From: Nicotiana tabacum
Lineage: Eukaryota > Streptophyta > Magnoliopsida > Solanales > Solanaceae
Direction of reading: 5' to 3'
DNA length: 64,000 nucleotides
Assembly (NCBI RefSeq): GCF_000715075.1
Contig: NC_134103.1
Span: 51,514,730 to 51,578,729, forward strand
Part shown: piece after piece, positions 33,521 to 44,184 of the stretch
Layout of the letters: each line of letters opens with the position of its first letter
Numbering within the stretch: the first letter of the stretch is position 1
Notes under the pieces: generated by a model
Seen by the model: only the letters and a program-made list of their open reading frames with translations
The model's database searches: none
Told to the model about the DNA's origin: nothing
Made by a program: the position numbers and the translations under genes

Positions 33521-34735
33521 GATGGTGAGGACACGTGCTACCGGATTGGGCGGATGGCCACTAATACCACCAGCTCGGGCCACGAGAGGTCGGGGCTACG
33601 GTAGAGGCTGAGGTGCAGCTCGTACAGCAGCTAGAATAGCACCTGTTGACCCACCAGTTGCTCCAGCTCACCAGCTGTCCCCATTGTGATTACAGACCTT
33701 CAGGAGGCCTTGGCCCAGATATTGATTGTATGCACTAGCGTTGCTCAGGCGATTTCAGTTCAGGCAGCACCATCTACTTTTTAGGCCGGGGGAGGTACTC
33801 ATACTCCTATCGCCCGTACTCTAGAGCAGGTGGTACAGGTACTCCAAACACTGGGGGTACTACCAGCCCAGGCGATTATAGTTTCTCAAGCCCAGGTGGG
33901 TCCCATTCTGAGTGATGAGGAGCAGAAGAGACTGGAGAGGTTTTCTAGCATTCATTGGGGCAGAATCAGAGGATGCTCAGTACTTCTTGGATAGGTTCCA
34001 GTAGACTCTTTGCATGACGGGTATTCTGGAGACTAGTGGGGTCTCATTTATTACTTTTCAGCTGACGGAGGCAGCCTTTAGATGGTGGGAGACCTATGAG
34101 CGGGGCAGGCCAACCGATGTTGCACAACTTTCATGGCACAATTTCTCCATTCTCTTCTAGGAGAAGTTTGCGCCATTGACCTGCAGGGAGGAGTTGCGTA
34201 GGCAGTTTGAGCAGCTACGCTAGGAGGGTATGTTTGTGACCCAGTATGAGATGAGATTTTCAAAGTTGTCTCGTCGCGTGATTTGGTTGGTTCCCACAGA
34301 AAGGGAGAGGATTAGGAGGTTCATTGATGGCATCAGCTATCAGTTGTGTTTTGTTATGACTCAGGAGAATGCATCAGGTGCTAGGTTTGATGAGGTGGTT
34401 GATATTGCTCGGCGGCTAGAGTTGGTCCGCGGTCAGGAGCATGAGGAGAGGGAGGCTAAGAGGCCTCGTGGTTCGGGTAGTTTCAGTGGTGTTTCTTCTG
34501 GGTGTCTGTCCCACCACAGCAAGGGTCGTCCTTATAGGCCCTCTCAGATAGCTCTTCCAATTTATCGTGGTGCATCAGTTACCCACGGTTTTTATAGTGA
34601 TCGTTCGGGTAAGTCTTCTAAGGTTTCTACAGGTAGTTCCTCGGGTTATCAGGAGCAATAGCTCCGTCAGAGGAGGGGTTGTTTCGAGTGCAGCAACTTG
34701 AGTCATGTCAAGAGGGATTGACCCATACTGTTGAG
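33521..34735 (+). pseudogene. TEK-a gag
   Basis: Starts MVRTRATG at 33521. The capsid region shows AQYFLDRFQ (about 33975), FQLTEAAFRWWE (about 34062) and FVTQYEMRFSKLSR (34230). A basic Ser/Gly/Arg tail follows. The CCHC knuckle reads CFECSNLSHVKRD and its last Cys codon is a TGA stop at 34719-34721. Frame changes near 33680 and 33945 and stops near 34160 and 34222 break it. Confidence 0.85.
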
Positions 34736-35333
34736 TGGGGTCCCATAGAAGAGTTCTCGACCGATGATACCAGCACCAGCAACTACACTACCCGCTCAGC
34801 CAGCTCGGGGTAGGTTTCAGGCATCTACAGGTCACCCTAGATGGGGAAGCCGATCAGGTGGTGGTCAGGTTCGATTCTATGTTATTCCTTCCAGGCCAGA
34901 GGCCGTTGTTTCAGACGCAGTGATCACAAGTATTTTTTCAGTGTGCCACGGGTATGCTTCCACACTATTTGACCCAGGTTCTACTTATTCCTAAGTATCA
35001 TCCTATTTTACTCGTTATTTGGATATGTCCCATGAGTCCTTAATTTCACCTGTGCATGTATCTACACTGGTGGGCGATACTATTGTTGTGGACAGTGTGT
35101 ATTGGTCATGTGTGGTGACCATTGAAGGATTGGAGACTAGAGTTGATCTCTTATCGCTTAGTATGGTTGATTTCGATGTGATTTTGGGTATGGATTGGTT
35201 GTCTCCATGTAGTGCTATTCTGGATTGTCATGTTAAGATCGTGACATTGGCAATACCGGGGTTTCCAAGGATCGAGTGGAGAGGTTCGCTGGATTATGTT
35301 CCCAGCAGGGTAATTTCATATTTGAAGGCCTAA
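34736..35333 (+). pseudogene. TEK-a aspartic protease
   Basis: Follows a Pro/Ala linker. The active-site region reads LFDPGSTYS with the Asp codon at 34971-34973, then a stop at 34992-34994 where Tyr is usual. A DFDVILGMDWLSP motif at about 35170 is typical of this retropepsin group. The frame 35019-35333 ends with a stop after ISYLKA, just before the RT start. Confidence 0.8.
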
Positions 35334-36900
35334 CAGATGGTTGGGAAGGGGTGTCTGTCATATTTGGCTTTTGTGAGAGATATTGGTGTTGATACTCCAA
35401 CTATTGATTCTATTCCGGTAGTACGAGACTTTCAGGATGTGTTTCCTGCAGACCTATCGGGCATGCCACCCGACAAGGATATTGATTTTGGTATTAACTT
35501 GGTGCCGGGCACTCCGCACATTTCTATTCCTCGGTATCGTATGGCACCAGCTGAGTTGAAGGAATTGAAAGAGCAGCTTCAGGAGCTTCTTGATAAGGGG
35601 TTTATTAGGCCTAGTGTGTCGCCTTGGGGTGCACCGGTTCTGTTTGTGAAGAATAAGGATGGTACTAGTATCCTTTGTCGCGCATTTATGTTTTGTTTGA
35701 CTAGGTTTAGGGGGCTAGAGTGTTCTCTAAGATTGATTTGAGGTCTGGGTATCACCAGATGAAGATTCGGGAGTCAAATATTCTGAAGACGGCATTCAGG
35801 ACCCACTACGGTCACTATGGGTTCCTTGTGATGTCCTTTGGGCTGACCAATGCCCTAGCAACATTCATGCATCTGATGAATAGTGTATGTGAGCCATATC
35901 TTGATTCGTTTGTCATAGTATTCATTGATGATATCCTGGTGTACTCGTGTAGCCAGCAGGAGCATGCCCGACATTTGAGGATTGTACTACAGAGGTTGGG
36001 AGAGGTGAAGCTTTATGCCAAGTTCTCCAAGTGTGAGTTTTGGCTTAGTTTAGTGGTGTTCTTGGGGCACGTGGTGTCCAGCAAGAGGATTAAGGTTGAC
36101 CCAAAGAAGATAGAGGCAGTCCAGAGTTGGCCGAGACCATCTTCAGCTACTGAGATTCTGAGTTTTGTCAGCTTGGCCGGATATTATCGTTGCTTCATGG
36201 AGGGTTTCTCGTCCATTGCAGCACCTTTGACCAGGTTGACCCAGAAGGGTGCGCCATTCAGTTGGTCGAATGAGTGTGAGGAGAGCTTTCAGAAGCTCAA
36301 GACTGCCTTGACCACAGCTTCAGTTCTAGTTTTGCCTTTAGCATCGGGTTCTTATACAGTGTATTGTGATACTTCTCGGATTAGTATTGGGTATGTCTTT
36401 ATACAGGGCGGTAGAGTGATTGCTTATGCTTCGCTCCAGTTGAAGCCCCATGAGAAGAACCATTTGTTCATGATTTGGAGTTGGAAGCCATCGTTCATGC
36501 ATTGAAGATTTGGAGGCATTACCTCAATAGTGTGTCTTGTGAGGTGTTTACGGATCATCGGAGTCTCCAGCACTTGATCTAAATTTGAGGCAGCGGAGAT
36601 GGTTGGAGCTGCTAAAGGACTATGATATTGCCATTCTGTATCATCCCAGGAAGGCTAATGTGGTGGCCGATGCCTGAGTAGGAAGGAGGTAAGTATGGAC
36701 AGTCTTGCATTTATTCCGGTAGGTGAGAGACCGCTTGCATCAGATGTTCAGGCCTTGGCCAATCAGTTCGTGAGATTAGATATTTTTTAGCCCAGTCGGG
36801 TTCTAGCTTGTGTGGTTTTTCAGTCTTCCTTATATGATCGCATTAGAGAGCGTCAGTATGATGATTTCCATTTGCTTGTCCTTAAGGACACGGTGATACT
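35334..36900 (+). pseudogene. TEK-a reverse transcriptase and RNase H
   Basis: The RT entry is seen as FQDVFPADLSGMPP and IPRYRMAPAELKELK. After PVLFVKNKDGT (about 35662) some 30 residues of the fingers region are missing or scrambled. RT resumes at [15 protein letters not shown] (35723) and carries MSFGLTNA and the catalytic FIDD at 35921-35932. RNase H starts near 36350 ([16 protein letters not shown]). The frame is lost near 36470, and the tail [18 protein letters not shown] appears near 36622. Confidence 0.88.
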
Positions 36901-38035
36901 AAGGAGGTGAATATTGGGGACCATGGGGTATTGCGGATGCAGGGTCGGATTTGTGTTCCCAATGTAGATGGGCTACGTGAGTTAATTCTTGAGAAGGCCT
37001 ACATTTCGCGGTATTCCATTCATCCGGGTGCCGCAAAGATGTACCAGGACTTGAGGCAACACTATTGGTGGAGGAGGATGAATAAAGATATAGTGGGGCT
37101 TGTATCTTGGTGCCTAAATTATCAGCAGGTGAAGCACGAGCACCAGAGACCGGGCGGATTACTTCAGAGGCTTGAGATTATGGAGTGGAAATATGAGCGT
37201 ATCACCATGGATTATGTAGTTGGGCTCCCACGGACTTCGAGGAAGTTTGATTCTATTTGAGTGATTGTGGATCGGTTGACCAAGTCAGCACATTTCATTC
37301 CAGTCGGGACTACTTATTCTCCAGAGCTGTAGGCTGAGATCTACATCCGCGAGATTGTTCGCCTTCACGTTGTGCCGGTGTCCATCATTTCAGATCGGAG
37401 GCACATAGTTTACATTGCAATTTTGGAGAGCAGTGCAGCGAGAGTTAGGAACACGGGTTGAGTTGAGTACAGCATTCCACACTCAGACAGACGGATAGTC
37501 CGAGCGCACTATTCAGATATTGGAGGATATGCTATGCGCTTGTGTCATAGATTTCGGGGGTTGTTAGGATCAGTTTATGCTGTTTGTAGAGTTTGCCTAC
37601 AACAACAGCTACCAATCAAGCATTCAGATGGATCTGTATGAGGCTTTGTATGGGAGACGGTGTCGGTCTCCGGGGTTTGGTTTGAGTCGGGTGAAGCTAG
37701 GCTATTGGGTACTGACTTAGTTCAAGATGCTTTGGACAAGGTTAAATTGAATCAGGATCGGCTTCGCACGGCCCAGTCTAGATAGAAGAGTTATGCCGAT
37801 CGAAAGGTTTGTGATGTTGCTTACATGGTGAGGGAGAAGGTACTACTCAGAGTTTCACCCATGAAGGGTGTCATGAGGTTCGGGAAGAAGGGAAAGTTGA
37901 GCCCTCGGTGTCTTGGGCCTTTTGAGGTGCTTGAGAGGCCAGCCAGTCGAGGAGGCTACTTGGGAGACCAAGCAGGAGATGCGGAGCAGATATCCACGCC
38001 TATTTGAGACTCTAGGTATGATTCTAGACCTGTTC
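36901..38035 (+). pseudogene. TEK-a integrase with partly deleted chromodomain
   Basis: Zinc-finger region: SIHPGAAKMYQDL and WCLNYQQVKHEHQRPGG; the first Cys of the pair remains and the second is Tyr. Core: DYVVGLPRTSRKFDSI, with a stop at 37258 and further stops and shifts beyond. The C-terminal module begins LSPRCLGPFEVLER, then jumps directly to the end of the chromodomain (QPVEEATWETKQEMRSRYP in another frame, 37931-38000). The sequence between, including most of the chromodomain, is deleted. Confidence 0.85.
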
Positions 38036-38794
38036 AAGGATGAACATTTGTTTAAGAGGGGAAGGATATAACGAACTGACCGGTCATTTTGAGTGTTGTA
38101 GCCCTGTTCCACCATTTACTACTTATTATATGCTTAATTGTTGTTATGTGACTTGTCGGGGTAGTTGGCTTAGTCCCGAGGATGTTTCAGAATGAATTGG
38201 GACACTTCGTCCCAAGGTTGGAAGCCTAAGTTGAAAGAGTTGATCAGATGTTGACTTATGTGTAAATGGCTCCGGAATGGAATTTTGACAACTCTGATAG
38301 ATCCGTAAGCTAATTTTGGATTTAGGAGTATGTTCAGATAGTGATTTGGAGGTCTGTAGTTAATTTTGGCTTGAATTGGCAAAAATTGAAAAAATGAAAG
38401 TTTGGAGAGTTGAGAAGTTTGACCGAGAATTGACTTTGTGATTTTTGGGCTTAAATTTTGGTTCCGGAAGTTAGAGTAGGTTTGTTGTGTCAGTTATGAC
38501 TTATGTGCAAAATTTGAGTTTAATCGGAGTTGATTTGATAGGTTTCGGCATCGATTATAGAAGTTGGAATTCATTAGTTTTTATTAGGATTGAATTGGGG
38601 CACGATTCGTGTTTTTGATGTTGTTTGATGTGATTTGAGGCCTCAACTAAGTTTGTATCATGTTTTAAGATTTGTTGGTATGTTCGGTTGAGGTCCCGAG
38701 GGGCTTGGGTGGATTTCGGATGGTTATCGGTGTAGAATTGGACTTTGGAGATGGCTGAAGTCTGCTGATGCTATGGGTTCCAGTTTCCTTCTAT

Positions 38795-39129
38795 GCGATC
38801 GCGTGGATAGGTCCGCGATCGCGAAGGGTCTTTGAAGGCTGTTGAATTTTTCTTCTTCGCATTCGCATAGTGAGGGACGCGGTCTTGGAGGTTGTGAAGC
38901 TTGTGCTTCGCGAACGCGTAGAGTGGATCGCGTTCGGGTACAAGGAAGTGAGGCAGCTGGGGTCACGCGAAGTGTTTGTTTGCGATCGCGTGGGGATTTC
39001 CGCGATTGCATAGGTCTGTGAATCAGTGAATCGTGTTCGCGTGGAGTCAACCGCATTCGCGAAGGCCATTTGGGCGGGGGGCAGATTTGTTTTGTTCTTC
39101 GCGATCGCGAGGGACTTTCCGCGATCGCG
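38795..39129. repeat. Paired GCGATCGCG-type palindromes, 20-bp spacing
   Basis: Five perfect GCGATCGCG sites lie at 38795, 38815, 38982, 39101 and 39121. Related 9-mers complete six pairs: 38795/38815, 38859/38879, 38910/38930, 38982/39002, 39033/39053 and 39101/39121. Within every pair the starts are exactly 20 bases apart, while pairs are 51-72 bases apart. The array lies in the middle of the LTR, upstream of a splice-donor-like site. Confidence 0.85.
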
Positions 39130-39254
39130 AAGAGGAATCACTGGGCAGCAGTGTTAAATACCAAAAACGAGGGTTTGAACCCATTTTTCATATTTTGAGC
39201 TAGAGACCTCGGATTTGGGCGATTCTTGAAGGGATTTTCAAGGAGTTGATTGGG

Positions 39255-39260
39255 GTAAGT
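39255..39260 (+). promoter_or_regulatory. Splice-donor-like site 1 in TEK-a LTR
   Basis: TGGG|GTAAGTGA, 126 bases after the palindrome array. A second, AG|GTAAGTATC, lies at 39660-39665. Confidence 0.4.
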
Positions 39261-40133
39261 GATTCTAACTCTGTTTTAGTTATATTACATGAATCCATCG
39301 ATATTTTTGTCATTGAATTAGTGATTGAATTTAGAAAATTTTGGAAAAAATGGTGAAACTTCTTAGGCCAAATATTTGGGATTTGAGTAGCATTTTGGTG
39401 TCGGATTTGAGTAATTTTGGTATGGTTGGACTCGTGGTTGAATGGGTATTCGACTTTTGTCGGATTCCGAGACGTGGGCCTAGGGGTTGATGTTTTTAGT
39501 TAACTCTTTGACTTTTGATAAGAACTTAGCAATTTCATATGGAATTGATTCTGGTATCTTATATTGATTGTATCGAGTTGTTTGTGGATAGATTCGAGGC
39601 GTTCGGAGACCGATTTGCGAGGCAAGGGCTTGCTAGCAGAGTGATTCGATTTGCTTGAGGTAAGTATCTTATTTAAACTCGGTTAAGGCACCGATTTCCT
39701 GAATTTTTGTGATAACCACGTGTTGTTGGGTGCGCACATACATGGGTATGAGCCTATGTGCGGGCATCGGTGTCATATATTCATGTTCGGGTTGAGCTCG
39801 GGTTCTTATAAGCCTAGAATTGACTGTTAAGCATTAAACTATGATATCTCACATGTTGTAACAGTTTATGTGATCTATTTGAGCCATGCTGAGGCTACAT
39901 AGAGATTTAATCCCTGAACGAAATTGATAAATGCTTTTCAGTGATGAAATTGCATATTTGAGCTACGATAGCACACTTTGCACATGCTTACACTTTAGCA
40001 TGTCATTTATACCAGCCCAGGAGTATGAGAATCTTATTTCATTCATCATATACATGTATACTTGTTTAACTACTCCTGTATGATATGTTTGGACTAGAGG
40101 CCTGTGACTATGCTGGGCGGATTATGTTATTGG

Positions 40134-40280
40134 AACATGAGTTGTCCTTGCGGATCCATATATTGATATTATTGGCACGTGAGTTATCCGTTCGGATCCA
40201 TATATTGATAATATTTACACGTGAGTTGTTCGGGTCGCACGTGAGTTGTCCGTGCAAGTTCTATTGTTAGCACATGAGTT
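40134..40280 (+). repeat. CACGTG-containing minisatellite in TEK-a LTR
   Basis: A repeated block with CACGTGAGTTGTCC and GGATCCATATATTGATA. CACGTG, the plant G-box core, occurs at 40176, 40218 and 40238, with the variant ACATGAG at 40135 and CACATG at 40271. Spacings are 41, 42, 20 and 33 bases. Confidence 0.8.
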
Positions 40281-40968
40281 GTCTGTGCAACGTGTGGAAT
40301 TTGCATTTTCTTGATCATTTATCTGATTTAATTGTTTCCTTCCTCTACATGCCATGATATTGTTTAAGCAAGGTATTTGAGAAACTATGCACATTCACAC
40401 ACGGATATTCTTCTCACGAAACTTAATGAGTTAGTTTTAAATATTGTTCTCTGCTGGTTTAAAAAGGCAGAACTACACCGGAATAGCTAGTATCCTCAAT
40501 AATTTAAGCTTCTCTTACCTTGCCTTGTTTATTTACGATACTTATTGAGTTGGTTGTACTCACACTACACTCTGCACCTCGTGTGCATATCAAGGTATAT
40601 CCGGGCACAGTGGTTGCTGATCTTGGAGTTTTTACCCGTTTAGAGATTATCGAGGTAGCTGCTTTGGCGTCCGTAGAACTTGACTCTCCTCCTCTATCTC
40701 TCAGTTTTACTTATACTATTCTACCCTCTTAAGACAGTGTTTTAGACTATGTTATTGTATAGATGCCCATGTACTTAGTGACACTGGGATTTTGGGAAAA
40801 TCTGTATTCGAGTCGCAGTTGTTCATATCGCCTATTTATGAGAGTTATTGCTATTAAACTTGCTTCATCTTATTTTTAATATAAAAATGCCTAGTTTTAT
40901 TGCGATGGTCGGCTTGCCTAGTTCTATGATAGGTTCCATCACGACATGTTGAGTCTTGGGTCGTGACA

Positions 40969-41703
40969 CCAAGGTAGGCCCAAAAAACACTTAGCACACT
41001 CTCACAGCCCAGACCAAACGACCCTTTTGTTAACCCGGTCTGTACCTATTTCGAACTGCCCGCCCCGCCTATTTTAAGATCCTAGCCATTGAACTCCCAA
41101 GATCAACGGCCCATGATTACCTCATTATTTTTAACTACCCACCCAAACCCTAATCCTCACATTTCACTCTGCCCAGCCGTACCCAAATCCTCTCATCCTC
41201 TCCTCTTCTCTGAAGAACCCTAATCGCCACCTTCCTAAAACTCTCCGAATCTATCTCAAACATGGATTCTTTCCACGATCTGCTTACCTTATTTGTATTA
41301 TCTCGTTACCATTCACCCGTTCATGGTGTTACTTAGTACTTGCCCAATTTTGGCAAGTACTACCTCTCTGAATCAAGTGCAATCATCCTCAATCTTCAAG
41401 ATCTAGACAATATTTCATATGTATACATTCATAGCAAGGCTATCCGATTCGCCAAGATCTTCGACCAATCTTTGATTTCTGTCAAACTAGGGTTTGTCTA
41501 GTTTTTCTCCAAATCCAATTCAAAATCCATTTTGCATGCTACTCTTTCCTTATTTTCATGATTCGATTGATGTTTTCCTTTTATGATTTTGGTTAATTGA
41601 ACACTATAAAGCCCCTCCCCTAATTTCCCCAAATGGACCTAACTATTGTTATGCTCTCACTCTCACTCATTCTATACTGAAACTTGGGCTCTTGGCCGGC
41701 TGA
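40969..41703 (+). mobile_element. TAT-C LTR copy 3 (5' LTR piece of element F)
   Basis: Begins abruptly inside the C LTR, next to the TEK-a LTR end, with the GGCCCAAAAAACACT block that also opens copy 4 at 46527. It has a TATAAA box at 41605-41610 and ends near 41703, joined to gag coding sequence by a deletion. It is closer to copy 4 than to copies 1 and 2. Confidence 0.75.
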
Positions 41704-41880
41704 TTGCCCCCAAAACATCTCATGTCACACTCTCGCCGATCATGGTGCACACAAAGGCACTGTTCGAGGTCGAGGTAGCTACACCCTTCACTGTGATGGT
41801 AGCTCCATCACCATCCTACAAGTCTAGCGGAGGCAAGGAGAAAAGGAAAAGTGAAGATCGAAGAGACAGATGATACCGTT
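41704..41880 (+). pseudogene. Gag fragment of element F, copy 1
   Basis: Frame contains FEVEVATPFTVMVAPSPSYKS followed, in another frame, by the basic ARRKGKVKIEET motif also found in C1 gag. It is then joined directly to RT at about 41874, so everything from the end of gag to the middle of RT is deleted. Confidence 0.65.
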
Positions 41881-42392
41881 TGGTTTGAAGAATGTCGGGG
41901 CAACCTACTTGAGGGCCATGACTACTCTCTTCCACAATATGATACACAAGTAAATAGATGTGTATGTGGATGATGTCATCATCAAGTCTAAGAAGAGTTT
42001 TGATCTCATAGCAGGCCTGAGAAAGTTTTTTGACCGACTACAAAAGTACAATATGAAGTTGAATTATGCAAAATGTGCTTTCGGAGTCCCTGCCTGGAAG
42101 TTGCTAGGTTTCATCGTCAGTCGTCATGGCATTGAGTTGGACCCGTCAAAGATCAAAGCTATTCAGGACCTGCCGCCACCATAGAACAAGAAGGATGTAA
42201 TGAGTTTTCTAGACCGCCTCAATTATATCAGCCGCTTTACAGCACATTTGGCGATAATATGTGAGCCAATCTTCAAAATGCTAAGGAAAGATTTTGCGAC
42301 GAGTTGGACTGAAGAGTGTCAAAAGGGTTTCGATAAAATCAAGGAGAACCTGTACAAACCGCCTGTATTGGTCCCACTGGTGCCCAGGAGAC
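41874..42392 (+). pseudogene. RT fragment of element F, copy 1
   Basis: MIPFGLKNVGATY, then the catalytic YVDD at 41963-41974, KLLGFIVSRHGIELDPSKIKAIQDLPPP, a stop at 42182, and FLDRLNYISRF. A stop at 41951-41953 precedes YVDD. It ends at the duplication join. Confidence 0.85.
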
Positions 42393-42442
42393 CTCTCACT
42401 CTCACTCATTCTATACTGAAACTTGGGCTCTTGGCCGGCTGA

Positions 42443-42608
42443 TTGCCCCCAAAACATCTCATGTCACACTCTCGCCGATCATGGTGCAGACAAAGGCACT
42501 GTTCGAGGTCGAGGTAGCTATACCCTTCACTGTGATGGTAGCTCTATCACCGTCCTACAAGTCTAGCGGAGGTAAGGAGAAAAGGAAAAGTGAAGATCGA
42601 AGAGAGAG
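42443..42608 (+). pseudogene. Gag fragment of element F, copy 2
   Basis: Duplicate of the gag piece at 41704-41880, with a few substitutions. Confidence 0.65.
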
Positions 42609-43230
42609 ATGATACCGTTTGGTTTGAAGAATGTCGGGGCAACCTACATAAGGGTCATGACTACTCTCTTCCACAATATGATACACAAGGAAATAGAGGT
42701 GTATGTGGATGATGTCATCATCAAGTCTAAGAAGAGTTCTGATCTCATAGCAGGCCTGAGAAAGTTTTTTGACCGACTACAAAGTACAATATGAAGTTGA
42801 ATTATGCAAAATGTGCTTTCGGAGTCCCTGTCGGGAAGTTGCTAGGTTTCATCGTCAGTCATCACGGCATTGAGTTGGACCCATCAAAGATCAAAGCTAT
42901 TCAGGACCTGCCGCCACCATAGAATAAAAAGGATATAATGAGTTTTCTACACCGCCTCAATTATATCAGCCGCTTTACAGCACAGTCGGCGGTAATATGT
43001 GAGCCAATCTTCAAAATGCTGAGGAAAGATTTTGCGACGAGTTGGACTGAAGAGTGTCAAAAGGGTTTCGATAAAATCAAGGAGAACCCGTTCAAACCGC
43101 CTGTGTTGGTCCCACCGGTGCCCGGGAGACCTTTAATGCTATACCTATCCGTGTTGGATGGAGCGTTTGGATGTGTCTTGGGAAACATGATGAGACCGGA
43201 AGGAAGGAGCGAGCAGTATATTATCTGAGT
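42609..43230 (+). pseudogene. RT fragment of element F, copy 2
   Basis: Repeats copy 1 from MIPFGLKN; YVDD lies at 42702-42713. The 1-base deletion near 42783 shifts the frame. After the duplicated part it continues past LMLYLSVLDGAFGCVLG into RNase H, so this copy is the one connected to the rest of pol. Confidence 0.85.
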
Positions 43231-44184
43231 AAGAAGCTAACACCTTATGAAGCCCGATACTCTTTGTTGAAACGTACCTTTTGCGCCCTGACATGGATAC
43301 CCAAAAATTGAGACATTACTTTTGTGCATACACTGCATACCTCATATCAAGGATGCACCTGTCAAAACACATCTTTCAGAAGCCTATGCCTACGGGCAAG
43401 CTAGCAAAATGGCAAATACTGCTGAATGAGTTTGACATCACCTCTGTGACTCAAAAGGCAATTAAGGGGAAAGAATTGGCCGATAACCTGGCAGAGAACC
43501 CCGTGGACGGAGAATACCAACCATTGAAGATGTATTTTCCCAACAAGGAAGTGTCGTTTATAGGGGAAGACATTGCCGAAGCATATGATAGTTGGAGGAT
43601 ATTTTTCGATGGAGCCGCACACTTCAAAGGAGTGGGCATCGGAGCTTACCTAGTATCAGAATCTAGTCAACATTATCCGGTATCCACCAAGCTCAGATTC
43701 ACGTGCACCAACAATATGGCGGAATACGAGCCTTACATCATAGGACTCAGATTGGCCATCGACATGAATATTTAGGAATTGCTGGTAATTGGAGATTCAG
43801 ATTTCCTAGTACATTAGGTACTCCGAGAATGGGCCACTAAAAACACTAAGATACTGTCGTACCTACACTGTGTACAAGCCTTGAACAAGAGGTTCACAAA
43901 GTTAGAGTTCTAACATGTTCCTAAAATCCAGAATGAGTTCGTGGACGCGTTGGCTACCTTGTCTTCTATAGCATCCAGACAAGAACTATATTGATCCCAT
44001 CCCAATAGAAATCTGTGAGCAGCTAGCTTTCTGTGCTCATGTTCAAGAAGAGTTCGATGGGAATCCATGGTTTCACGATATCAAGGAATATTTAGAAAAA
44101 GGAGAATACCCCGAAAATGCTACGCACACCCAGAAGCGCACACTTTGGATATTAGGAAACCACTTCTTTCAAAGTGGAGGAATT
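43231..44184 (+). pseudogene. RNase H region of element F
   Basis: Gypsy-type part: YYLSKKLTPYEARYS-like start and LRHYFCAYTAYLISR. The archaeal-type RNase H is well preserved in the frame 43281-43775: RIFFDGAAHFKGVGIGAYL supplies the first Asp and NNMAEYEPYIIGL the Glu. A stop at 43773 and shifts near 43910 and 43970 interrupt the tail before integrase. Confidence 0.8.

Larger units (their letters stand above)
33322..40968 (+). mobile_element. TEK-a chromovirus (internal region and 3' LTR)
   Basis: Contains primer site, gag, protease, RT, RNase H, integrase, part of a chromodomain and a 2.9 kb 3' LTR; the 5' LTR is the 43-bp remnant. All genes carry stops or deletions. Its right end sits inside a TAT-C LTR that resumes at 40969. 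Confidence 0.88.
38067..40968 (+). mobile_element. TEK-a 3' LTR (2902 bp)
   Basis: Starts TATAACGAACTG (first dinucleotide TA rather than TG) after the purine-rich AAGAGGGGAAGGA and ends GGGTCGTGACA. Inside are a CG-palindrome array (38795-39129), splice-donor-like sites at 39255 and 39660, and a CACGTG minisatellite (40134-40280). The last ~500 bases match the minus-strand LTR at 271-800. Confidence 0.9.
41654..43132 (+). repeat. 739-bp tandem duplication (LTR piece + gag + RT)
   Basis: CTCTCACTCTCACTCATT starts at 41654 and again at 42393, and all following marks keep this offset: the YVDD codons lie at 41963 and 42702. A 1-base deletion after YVDD in copy 2 (CAAAGTAC for CAAAAGTAC) makes the offset 738 from there on. 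The join lies at GAGACCT/CTCACTC, with the two-base overlap CT. Copies differ by only scattered substitutions. Confidence 0.95.

Noticed and set aside
38724..39141. Two overlapping minus-strand frames of 110-116 codons
   Set aside because: They are open only because the CG-palindrome array of the TEK-a LTR lacks stop words on that strand; no similarity to a protein family is seen.
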